A stretch of 7,902 nt of DNA from Chloroflexota bacterium (lineage in GTDB: Bacteria; Chloroflexota; Anaerolineae; Anaerolineales; UBA4823), in contig DAOVCZ010000079.1 in NCBI GenBank assembly GCA_030669775.1, positions 1 through 7,902 on the forward strand, written 5' to 3'. Position 1 is the first letter of the stretch, and every line of letters starts with the position of its first letter. The notes below the pieces were generated by a model, which was not told where the DNA came from, made no database searches, and was given only the letters and a program-made list of their open reading frames with translations. The position numbers were made by a program, and so were the translations under genes. Positions 1-7,139 of this stretch are shown here, one piece after another.

Positions 1-1
1 T

Positions 2-64
2 GTAGCCAATCGCACGGCAATCCATTCATTCGGCCGTCTCGAAAGAGGTGTTTTTATACCATGA
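2..64 (+). CDS. possible C-terminal end of an upstream gene (partial)
   Basis: The second forward frame is open from the window edge to a TGA at 62-64 and gives about 20 residues ending in ERGVFIP. The stop lies directly on the ribosome binding site of the next small gene (64-72), which is the spacing expected of translationally coupled genes. Nothing identifies the product, and a 20-codon open frame is easily random. The first frame is also open here, from the window edge to 102, so the choice of frame rests only on the junction with the next gene. Confidence 0.25.
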   Translation, partial: VANRTAIHSFGRLERGVFIP

Positions 65-72
65 AAGGAGGT
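64..72 (+). promoter_or_regulatory. strong Shine-Dalgarno site for the small gene at 80
   Basis: AAAGGAGGT lies at 64-72, with 8 nt between GGAGG and the GTG at 80. It is the best Shine-Dalgarno match in the window and is the main reason for accepting a gene too short to stand on length alone. Confidence 0.6.
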
Positions 73-79
73 TATAACC

Positions 80-232
80 GTGATAAAAGTCCGCATCCTT
101 GACCAGTGCGAGTTCTGTGATGGCGAAGCATATATATTCGTCTGCGAAGATGTTGGTGCGAGAGGCGAAATGTTTGACCGACATCGACCTCGCGAGATGT
201 GTCATGGCAGTGGAAATCAACCGGTTGGGTAG
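80..232 (+). CDS. small cysteine-containing protein, zinc-ribbon/DnaJ-zinc-finger-like, probably diverged
   Basis: This is a 50-codon frame starting with GTG (the nearest upstream in-frame codon of interest is a stop at 62-64) and ending with TAG at 230-232. The protein has C10-x2-C13-D-G-E-A near the N terminus, another Cys at 22, and M-C41-H-G-S-G-N-Q near the C terminus. Small zinc-ribbon proteins of the DnaJ cysteine-rich type have paired CxxCxG knuckles. Here the second knuckle reads P-R-E-M-C-H-G-S-G, so the first cysteine of that pair appears to be Arg (CGC at 191-193, one transition from TGC). The 50-residue length is also short, so the protein may be decayed or C-terminally truncated. 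The overlapping minus-strand frame (26-220) has no comparable start signal. Metal binding is inferred from the Cys pattern, and the role is unknown. Confidence 0.55.
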   Translation: MIKVRILDQCEFCDGEAYIFVCEDVGARGEMFDRHRPREMCHGSGNQPVG

Positions 233-264
233 CAGGGTTCCCTGGCAAATGGGATGTCCATAGA

Positions 265-295
265 AAAGTTGGACAACCCCAACTTTATTAATTTT
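265..295 (+). terminator. weak rho-independent terminator or hairpin after the small gene
   Basis: A perfect 8-bp stem AAAGTTGG (265-272) / CCAACTTT (279-286) with a 6-nt loop is followed by ATTAATTTT. The stem is AT-rich at its base and the T tract is interrupted, so termination would be modest. Its place 33 bases after the small gene's stop fits a terminator. An operator for the downstream operon is the alternative. Confidence 0.35.
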
Positions 296-337
296 GAAAG
301 GTATCCTTATTAATTAAAATTAAGGTGTTATGATAAT
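294..337 (+). promoter_or_regulatory. candidate promoter elements for the transporter-lipoprotein-kinase operon
   Basis: The AT-rich region upstream of the operon has TTGAAA at 294-299 and TAAAAT at 315-320, separated by a short 15-nt spacer. Separately, TGTTATGAT at 326-334 is an extended -10 (TG at 326-327, TATGAT at 329-334) without a good -35. Either would leave an untranslated leader of about 80-100 nt. In AT-rich DNA such matches are common, so the exact promoter is undecided. Confidence 0.25.
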
Positions 338-415
338 TATTATTTAATCCTCAAGGTGCTCAGGTATTAATCCAACCATATGATTCTCAGATAGTTAAAT
401 AAATCATATCGCTGT

Positions 416-419
416 GGAG
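416..419 (+). promoter_or_regulatory. Shine-Dalgarno site deciding the transporter start
   Basis: GGAG at 416-419 sits 5 nt before ATG at 425. The in-frame GTG at 419 overlaps this site and so cannot use it, which favours the ATG. Confidence 0.6.
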
Positions 420-424
420 TGACC

Positions 425-3400
425 ATGAATTCTCAAAATCCCTCTCTCCTCGTTACTAAAGAAGGACCTTCCGCAGGAAAGACTTACACGTTAGAAGGTG
501 ATGAAATCCTCATCGGTCGCGAGCCAAGCAGCACACTCCAGATCGATTCTCCCGGTGTATCGCGCAAGCATGCCCGTCTCACATTCCAAGATAACCAATA
601 CCTGATTGAAGACCTTGGCAGCAGCAATGGCACTTTTGTGAATGGGGAACGAATTTCAAAACCCTGGCCATTGAAAAACGGTGACATCATTAGCTTAGGG
701 AGGATGATCCAGCTGGAGTACCAGGCAGCGTTGCCCCCTGTGTCTGCAACGATGATCGAGGGCGACTTATCTCTGGTTGGTGGAACCATAATTGAGGAAG
801 CGCCTCAACAACCCCTCGTTCCCACTCAACCACCTGCAACGCCTCCGGGCTCAATTCCACCCCCTCCAGAACCACAAATGACGATGATCGGCCAGGAAGT
901 GATCGATTCACAAAAGGTAACTCCGCCACAATTATTCGTCGCCATCGCAGGTCAGGAACTCAAGACCTATTCTTTGAGTAAGACCAGGGTGACTATAGGT
1001 CGCGCCGAAGATAATGAGGTAGTGATCGATTCACGGATTGTCTCGCGTCATCACGCTTATCTGGATCGCGTGCAAGATGGTTACCTCCTAACTGTAATGC
1101 CAGAAGCGGGTAATCCAGTGTTGTTGGATGGCAGACCCTTGACCGCCTCACATAAGCTCCAACATGGCGATATATTACGGATTGGCAGCCTGGATCCTGG
1201 CATGATGGTTACGATGACCTATGTCGACCCATCCCAGGCAGTTGAGACCCAGGCTACCCCGATCCGATTTAGTGAAAAGAACATCATCCAGATCGGTCGT
1301 GATGCCAGCAATGATGTCTTTCTGGATTCTCCAACGGTATCGCGCTACCATGCGCAGATCGAACGTGTCGGTCAGCGTCACCGGATAACCGATCTGCGCA
1401 GCACAAATGGCACATATGTAAACGATAAACGGGCCGAAGGAGATGTTTGGCTGCAGCCAAACGATGTGATTCGCATCGGCTCTTTCCGCTTTGTGATGGG
1501 CGAAGATGAGCTTGGGCAATATGATGAAAGCCGTGGCTTGCGGGTGGATGCTCTCGACCTGAATAAATGGGTGCGTAAAGACTTAAATATCCTCAAGGAT
1601 ATCTCGCTGGCTTTCAAGCCGCGCGAGTTCGTAGCGGTCGTGGGTCAATCGGGTGGCGGAAAATCAACCCTAATCGATGCAATTGCCGGATATCGTCCAG
1701 CAACCCATGGTGTAGTGCTGGTCAATGGTACGAACATCTACTCAAACTTCGATGTGGTTCAAAATGAGATTGGGTATGTTCCACAGCGCGATATCATCCA
1801 TTACGAGCTGACGGTCTACCAGGCATTAAATTATACTGCCCGCCTACGCATGCCAAGCGATACAAGTAAAGAAGAACGCCACCAGCACATCATGCAGGTC
1901 CTCGAAGACCTGGACCTGATCGAACGCAAAGATACCCCTATCAGCCGGTTGAGTGGTGGACAGATCAAGCGCGTCTCGATCGGCGTAGAACTTTTGACGA
2001 AGCCAGGGTTATTTTTTTTGGATGAGCCAACCTCCGGCCTGGATCCGGGAATTGAAACTGCCTTTATGCACCTTATGCGCCGATTGGCAGATCAAGGCCG
2101 TACCATTGTCCTGATCACGCATGCAACGAAGAATGTGATGTTGGCGGATAAAGTCGTCTTCCTGGCACGAGGTGGCTATGTCGCCTGGTTTGGTCCGCCA
2201 GAAGAAGCGCTGGCATATTTCGACCAATACCGGTCTGAACGCGAACAACGTGCCCACGAGATGGAGTTCGACCAGATCTATGCCATCCTGGATGATCCAA
2301 GCAAAGGGAAAGCGCAAGATTGGGCAGAACGTTACATGCAGAACCCAGCCTATCAGAAACATATCGTTGAACCACTGCAGTCAGCGCGCACCCTCATGTT
2401 GAAAAGTCCGAAGGAAAAGCCGGAAGGAAAAGCTGCCAGATTAAGGAGCAGGCCGCGTGTCTCAGGCTTTCGCCAATTCTTGATCCTCTCTGCACGCAAT
2501 ATCAAAATCCTTTCTCGCGATCGAACCAGCCTGATCCTAATGCTTTTAGTGCCAATCCTGGTTGCCTCGTTGGATTTTTTTCTGGCTCCGGCCATGGGAA
2601 AGAACTTATATGATAACAATCTCGGCGATTCTGCCAATGCCTCTACGACCATATTCCTATTAGCCATCAACTGCCTGTTGGTGGGAGGTTTCTCTCAGAT
2701 GCGCGAGATTGTTAAAGAAGCTGATGTTTACAAACGCGAGCGGCTAGTCAATCTGAAGATATTTCCCTATGTCGCCTCGAAAGCCTGGGTGGCATTGCTG
2801 TTTTCTTTTTATGGGGCTGTGGTGTTTGTTACCATTCGCTTTCTGGCTTTTGATATTCCGGGAGGTCCGCTAATTATTGGGCTATATTATATTTCCTTGG
2901 TGCTGGCGATTTTTGCCGGTAGCATGAGTGGATTGATGGCCTCTGCCATCTCAAAATCTCCAAGTGTCGCACCTTTAGTGATGATTTTATTGATTATCCC
3001 GCAAATTGTATTGAGTGGTAGTCTGGCGCCTTTGCCCGAAAAAGTCACGGCGATCGCTTCGACTCGCTGGGCTTTCCAGGATTTTGTTGGTTTAACCGGG
3101 ATGGGTTCCGATGTTGCCTCAGATCCTTGTTGGAAGCTATCCGAAGACGAACGCGATCTGATGTCCCTGGAACAGAAAACGGATTTCGGTTGTAAGTGCA
3201 TGGGATTGGCGGTTTTTGACCCCAATTCATGTAATTTCCCCGGTGTTGGTCAGTTCTATACAACGGAAATCGATCAACCTGCACCTGTTGAACCGGCCGC
3301 GCTCGGTCCTGAGCCTACCGAACCGGTCATTCCTCCCGCTCCTGAGCCACCTGCTGACCAGAATGACCAGGTCGCGATGGTCCAGTACATGAATGCTCTT

Positions 3401-3733
3401 AAGTCCTATCAAGACGAAGTGCAAGTAATCCAAAATCAATTCAGAAGTGAGATGGATTTGTATCGATCTCAGGCGGATCTCTATACCGCCCAAATGAAGG
3501 ATTATCAGACAGCGAAGATTTCGTACGATGCAGCCCGTAGCACAGCAGTCAGCTCCGCTGAAGCATTGATCAATGGCAATATCGATTCGATGGGTTGGGC
3601 ATTTGTCAATATTCGGGATATTGAGAACTTAATCACCTGGACAACAAAAACCTGGATCGCTCAAATGATAATTATTATCGTGTATTTTGTACTTATCCTG
3701 GTGTTTATTAAACGCAAGGATGCATCCGATTAA
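425..3733 (+). CDS. triple-FHA ABC transporter (ABCG/ABC-2 type half-transporter fusion)
   Basis: The predicted product is a 1102-residue one-chain exporter subunit (ATG at 425; in-frame GTG at 419 is less likely). Order: FHA1 about 7-101 (G31-R32, S46-R-x-H49, N68-G-T); Pro/Thr-rich linker; FHA2 about 168-267 (G192-R193, S207-R-H-H, but no N-G-T); FHA3 about 275-360 (G291-R, S306-R-x-H309, N328-G-T). The nucleotide-binding domain has Walker A GQSGGGKST (407-415), Q-loop Gln454, LSGGQ (509-513), Walker B ending D533-E534 and H-loop His566. Its style is ABCG-like. About six membrane segments follow (702-721, 742-757, 785-808, 813-840, 850-868, 1077-1095). The loop before the last segment is unusually large (869-1076): four Cys (902, 923, 925, 936), a Pro-rich stretch (951-977) and a coiled coil (about 983-1040). 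It probably works as a homodimer. FHA domains bind phosphothreonine, so the downstream kinase is a likely regulator. Mycobacterial Rv1747 has the same plan with two FHA domains. Substrate unknown. Confidence 0.96.
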   Translation: MNSQNPSLLVTKEGPSAGKTYTLEGDEILIGREPSSTLQIDSPGVSRKHARLTFQDNQYLIEDLGSSNGTFVNGERISKPWPLKNGDIISLGRMIQLEYQAALPPVSATMIEGDLSLVGGTIIEEAPQQPLVPTQPPATPPGSIPPPPEPQMTMIGQEVIDSQKVTPPQLFVAIAGQELKTYSLSKTRVTIGRAEDNEVVIDSRIVSRHHAYLDRVQDGYLLTVMPEAGNPVLLDGRPLTASHKLQHGDILRIGSLDPGMMVTMTYVDPSQAVETQATPIRFSEKNIIQIGRDASNDVFLDSPTVSRYHAQIERVGQRHRITDLRSTNGTYVNDKRAEGDVWLQPNDVIRIGSFRFVMGEDELGQYDESRGLRVDALDLNKWVRKDLNILKDISLAFKPREFVAVVGQSGGGKSTLIDAIAGYRPATHGVVLVNGTNIYSNFDVVQNEIGYVPQRDIIHYELTVYQALNYTARLRMPSDTSKEERHQHIMQVLEDLDLIERKDTPISRLSGGQIKRVSIGVELLTKPGLFFLDEPTSGLDPGIETAFMHLMRRLADQGRTIVLITHATKNVMLADKVVFLARGGYVAWFGPPEEALAYFDQYRSEREQRAHEMEFDQIYAILDDPSKGKAQDWAERYMQNPAYQKHIVEPLQSARTLMLKSPKEKPEGKAARLRSRPRVSGFRQFLILSARNIKILSRDRTSLILMLLVPILVASLDFFLAPAMGKNLYDNNLGDSANASTTIFLLAINCLLVGGFSQMREIVKEADVYKRERLVNLKIFPYVASKAWVALLFSFYGAVVFVTIRFLAFDIPGGPLIIGLYYISLVLAIFAGSMSGLMASAISKSPSVAPLVMILLIIPQIVLSGSLAPLPEKVTAIASTRWAFQDFVGLTGMGSDVASDPCWKLSEDERDLMSLEQKTDFGCKCMGLAVFDPNSCNFPGVGQFYTTEIDQPAPVEPAALGPEPTEPVIPPAPEPPADQNDQVAMVQYMNALKSYQDEVQVIQNQFRSEMDLYRSQADLYTAQMKDYQTAKISYDAARSTAVSSAEALINGNIDSMGWAFVNIRDIENLITWTTKTWIAQMIIIIVYFVLILVFIKRKDASD

Positions 3734-3736
3734 CAT

Positions 3737-3740
3737 GGAG
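3737..3740 (+). promoter_or_regulatory. Shine-Dalgarno site deciding the lipoprotein start
   Basis: GGAG at 3737-3740 lies 8 nt before ATG 3749. The in-frame GTG at 3740 overlaps the site itself, so the ATG, which gives a normal lipoprotein signal peptide, is preferred. Confidence 0.55.
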
Positions 3741-3748
3741 TGATTTCG

Positions 3749-4789
3749 ATGAGACTCTTCAAGAAAAAACATTATTCCAAACAAATCGTGATTGGATTAT
3801 CACTGTTGGGCATTCTGACCTTATTGCTCCAGGGCTGCGGAATGGACACGCAAAGCGATTCATCCAACGCAACTTTGACAGCCATGAGCCAGGCGATAGC
3901 AGGGACAGCTACAGCAGAGAAAGCAAATGCATCGAACGCGGGTGATTTGGCAACGGCACAAGCCGAAGCAACCCAGCAAAGCCAGGAAATTTCTGCAACC
4001 CAGACCGCCCAGCTCGCCGATCGAGATGTGACAAAGCTGGCGACTGCCACCGTTGCCGCGCCGATTATTGCTGAACTGCCTACCTATGGTCTAGATGCTT
4101 CCAGTGGAAAAGTTGGCTGGATTCATGACCCTCTTACTTTGGAGGTCTCCGGCTACCAGCAGATGGCCTATGGGAATGATTATATGAATGTCACGGCGAA
4201 GAATTTCGTCCTAGCAGCGGATCTGACCTGGGATACACAGTATGGCGACTCAGGATGTGGTTTCATGTTCCGTTCGAATGGCGATAAACAAAAACCAGAT
4301 CAATACATGCTGGTCGCTACGCGTTTTGCCAATGGGAGGGTAGTTTTTATGGCTCTTGCAGATGGTGAGCCAGCCAATTTACGTCACTTTTATCCGAAGG
4401 AGGCAGATCGTTCTTTCCAATGGCAGAATGGCACCACCAACCGGATTGCGATCGTGGCACGCGATAATCTGATCGAAATTTATACCAACCTGGTGAAGAT
4501 TGGAGAAATCGACACCACTCAACCCCCCAAGCAGCCTATCCTGCCGCCCAAGCCAGCTCCACCTATCGATAAAATGGACAAAGCTGCTCAGAAATCTTAT
4601 GAAGATCAGTTAGAGGAGTATGAAAATATAATACAGCAATCTCAAGAGAATTTCCAGATTGCAAAAACGAATTTCCAGGGTGGAAAATCAGTATTTACGG
4701 ATGGATTTTTATCCATGCTTGCTCTCACGCAGGGTGGTCGGACAATGTGTCAGTTTGATAAAGCTTGGTTATGGTTGCTCGAGCCTTGA
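3749..4789 (+). CDS. extracytoplasmic lipoprotein with concanavalin/LamG-like domain and coiled-coil insert
   Basis: The predicted product has 346 residues. It starts with a type II signal peptide: basic RLFKKK, a hydrophobic core, and lipobox L-L-Q-G-C with lipidated Cys30. Residues about 38-104 form an Ala/Thr/Gln-rich, probably helical stalk. Residues about 113-257 look like a jelly-roll (concanavalin A/LamG-like) domain, with alternating strands such as CGFMFRSN, QYMLVATRF, VVFMAL and LIEIYTNLVKIGEI. A Pro-rich segment (258-272) and short coiled coil (273-310) then interrupt this domain. The likely last strands follow (314-346, ending MCQFDKAWLWLLEP), in the style of the closing strands of such lectin folds. 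Cys170 and Cys334 could form a disulfide. The gene begins 15 nt after the transporter stop and ends 13 nt before the kinase start. The insert resembles one in the transporter's last extracellular loop, so this is probably a partner or substrate-sensing subunit of that transporter. The fold call is by pattern only, and no catalytic residues or ligand can be named. Confidence 0.92.
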   Translation: MRLFKKKHYSKQIVIGLSLLGILTLLLQGCGMDTQSDSSNATLTAMSQAIAGTATAEKANASNAGDLATAQAEATQQSQEISATQTAQLADRDVTKLATATVAAPIIAELPTYGLDASSGKVGWIHDPLTLEVSGYQQMAYGNDYMNVTAKNFVLAADLTWDTQYGDSGCGFMFRSNGDKQKPDQYMLVATRFANGRVVFMALADGEPANLRHFYPKEADRSFQWQNGTTNRIAIVARDNLIEIYTNLVKIGEIDTTQPPKQPILPPKPAPPIDKMDKAAQKSYEDQLEEYENIIQQSQENFQIAKTNFQGGKSVFTDGFLSMLALTQGGRTMCQFDKAWLWLLEP

Positions 4790-4802
4790 TCGGAGGTCAT
4801 GA

Positions 4803-7139
4803 ATGAGTAGCACAAACTTAGTTGGCAAAACCTTGGGAGGAAGGTATCAAATCCAATCCCTGATTGGTCAAGGGGGCATGGCATCTGTTTACAAGGCTTA
4901 TGACCCGAACCTACACCGCGCAGTGGCTATCAAGGTTATTCATCCACATCTATCCAATAACCCGGAATTCTTCCGTCGCTTTGAAGAAGAAGCAACCGCA
5001 GTCGCTAAATTTCGGCATCCAAACATCGTCCAGATGTACGATTTTAACCACGACGAGGATCTGTATTACATGGTGATGGAGTTTGTGATGGGTGAGACCC
5101 TCCAAACTCGGTTAAAACGGCTCAATACGTCCAAGCGCCGACTGGGTATCAAAGAAGCGATTGCCTTCACAGCCGAAATTTGTGATGCTGCATTTTATGC
5201 CCACCAGCGGGGGATGATCCATCGTGACATTAAGCCAGCCAATATCATGTTGGATGTAAATGGCAGAGCCATCTTGATGGATTTTGGCATCGCACGGATG
5301 GTTGACGCTTCTCAACACACTGCCACGGGCACCGTGTTGGGAACTGCGATGTATATGTCTCCCGAGCAAATTCAAGGACTTCAGATCGATGCCAGGGCTG
5401 ACATCTATTCGATCGGGATCACACTCTTTGAGATGTTGAGCGGGAAACCGCCCTTCGAAGCCGATTCTGCGATGACCCTGATGATGATGCACTTGAATGA
5501 TCCAGTGCCCGATCTCCAAGAATTGCATCCCGGTACCCCACCTGATCTGGTGGCGATCACCAATAAAGCCCTGGCAAAAAACCGCGACGAACGATATCAA
5601 TCTGCGAGTGAAATGGCTGATGCACTGCGCAAATTGCCGGATCAACTCCAGCAGACTCCGCTGGATGTTTCTACGCCGTCTCAACCATCTCCTGAGGTAA
5701 CCTTCATTGAAGCTGCGATAGTGGAAGATACGGGTGAGACCATCATCGAAGCTCCTGGTCCGGTCATCCCAGCCAAAGAACCTTCAGAACAAGTGACTCC
5801 CGCGGTCGAGACACCTCCGCCACCACCACCATACCAGCCAACTCTGGTAGAACCAGCTGTCCAACCAGTCCAACACACCACCCCGCCCGCAGCGGAAGCC
5901 TTTCCGGAAAGAATGCCCGTAGAGGGTAAGAAAAGTAAAGCCTGGATACCGATCCTGTTGGTGCTGTTGATGCTTATTTTGGGTGGGGGAGGTTACTTCG
6001 CCTACACAAAGCTCTTCGCGGGTGGTGGTATAAATTCACCCTTACCTTCTCCAACAGCGGAAACCGGAGCGCTGTTACCAATAACCAATACGCTTGAAGA
6101 GACTTCGGAGGTGACTCCCACTTCGCAACCAAAAGCTACAGAAACAGAATTGCCCAGCCCAACCCAAACGGAGGCGCCCACTGCCACGCCTGCTCCGGTC
6201 GTGATCGGTGGAGCAGATAAGATCGCCTTTTTATCGGGGAAGAATGTTTGGGTAGCCAACCTGGATGGCACCGAGTTGACTCAACTTACGCAAAATGACA
6301 CAGAAAAGACCTATCTGCGCTGGTTGCCAGATGGACAGGGATTATCGTATATCAGTGGGAAATGTATCGAATCGGTCTCGCTCTCGGGTGAAATTTCACA
6401 AATAGCCTGCTTCAATAACGCCGATAAATTAGAAGGCTTTGAAGTCTCACCGGATGGCAAGCAAGTGGTCATCGGTCTGGATAGTCAGGTTTATCTGGTG
6501 CCATTTGACCTGGAAAACCTGTCTAATGCCTATTCGCACGATAGTTTATCTGCGCTGGCAACCTGTGCAAACCTAGCGCCTTACACACGCAACAGCACCC
6601 GTTACGTACGTTGGTCCAAAGACAGCAAGAGGTGGGCGGTAGTGGCTCAGGTCCCTTACAAGGGCATCCGCGCCGATATTGTGGCTGTCTTCCCGATTGA
6701 CACATGTTATCCGGATAATTATGCAGCCTTCGAAGTTCAATTCCCCCCGCCTCATTTCACCTATCCGGGCTACGATAAAAATCCATCGATCCAGGACCTG
6801 GGCTTTGACGGCAATTCTTTATTTGCCTTGCACGGGATCACCCGCAATGGTGGTTTTGGTGATCTCCATCTCTTCAATATGGATTCATTCAAATTTAGTG
6901 AAAATGTAAACCCGATCAACAATACCTGCTGCTACCGTGATGCGGAGTTTAGTCCAGATGGAAGCTACCTGGTGTTTGCATACCAGGATATGGGCCTCGG
7001 GCAAGCTAGCACAACCAAGCTGTATTACATCCCATTTGGAAGTATTGGCACAGGCGAGAGATATGAACCGCTACCGCTACCTGAGATTACCGATCCGAAG
7101 GAACAACCGCAACCGGTGTTAAGACCTGTGACTCAGTAA
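4803..7139 (+). CDS. membrane Ser/Thr protein kinase, PknB type, with extracytoplasmic beta-propeller
   Basis: The predicted product has 778 residues and its start is fixed by GGAGG at 4792-4796, 6 nt before ATG 4803; an ATG at 4799 runs into a stop after three codons. The Hanks-type kinase domain spans about 14-278: Gly-rich loop GQGGMASV (22-29), VAIK with Lys44, alphaC Glu among 61-63, H140-R-D142-x-K144-x2-N147, D160-F-G, an activation loop with Thr173/175/177/181, and S186-P-E. All catalytic residues are present, and the HRD arginine predicts activation-loop control. A Pro-rich juxtamembrane linker (about 282-375) with several T-hydrophobic-I-E motifs follows. One membrane helix (381-400) leads to a Thr/Pro-rich stalk (411-460). 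The outer domain (about 471-745) has TolB/WD40-like repeats: NVWVANLDGTELTQL, VSPDG (548-552), RWSKD (603-607), FSPDG (716-720). There are no PASTA repeats, so the signal sensed differs from peptidoglycan-sensing PknB. Six Cys lie outside the membrane. Likely targets are its own linker and the FHA transporter in the operon. Confidence 0.97.
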   Translation: MSSTNLVGKTLGGRYQIQSLIGQGGMASVYKAYDPNLHRAVAIKVIHPHLSNNPEFFRRFEEEATAVAKFRHPNIVQMYDFNHDEDLYYMVMEFVMGETLQTRLKRLNTSKRRLGIKEAIAFTAEICDAAFYAHQRGMIHRDIKPANIMLDVNGRAILMDFGIARMVDASQHTATGTVLGTAMYMSPEQIQGLQIDARADIYSIGITLFEMLSGKPPFEADSAMTLMMMHLNDPVPDLQELHPGTPPDLVAITNKALAKNRDERYQSASEMADALRKLPDQLQQTPLDVSTPSQPSPEVTFIEAAIVEDTGETIIEAPGPVIPAKEPSEQVTPAVETPPPPPPYQPTLVEPAVQPVQHTTPPAAEAFPERMPVEGKKSKAWIPILLVLLMLILGGGGYFAYTKLFAGGGINSPLPSPTAETGALLPITNTLEETSEVTPTSQPKATETELPSPTQTEAPTATPAPVVIGGADKIAFLSGKNVWVANLDGTELTQLTQNDTEKTYLRWLPDGQGLSYISGKCIESVSLSGEISQIACFNNADKLEGFEVSPDGKQVVIGLDSQVYLVPFDLENLSNAYSHDSLSALATCANLAPYTRNSTRYVRWSKDSKRWAVVAQVPYKGIRADIVAVFPIDTCYPDNYAAFEVQFPPPHFTYPGYDKNPSIQDLGFDGNSLFALHGITRNGGFGDLHLFNMDSFKFSENVNPINNTCCYRDAEFSPDGSYLVFAYQDMGLGQASTTKLYYIPFGSIGTGERYEPLPLPEITDPKEQPQPVLRPVTQ

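Noticed and set aside
26..220. 64-residue minus-strand open frame at the left end
   Set aside because: It overlaps the + strand small gene at 80-232, which has a perfect ribosome binding site and meaningful Cys motifs; the minus frame has neither.
250..262. TGGGATGTCCATA resembling a stretch at 7456-7472
   Set aside because: The match requires a 4-base gap and is short; it is expected by chance and not evidence for element ends.
5112..5684. 190-residue minus-strand open frame inside the kinase gene
   Set aside because: It is antisense to the conserved kinase domain and carries no motifs; a shadow frame.
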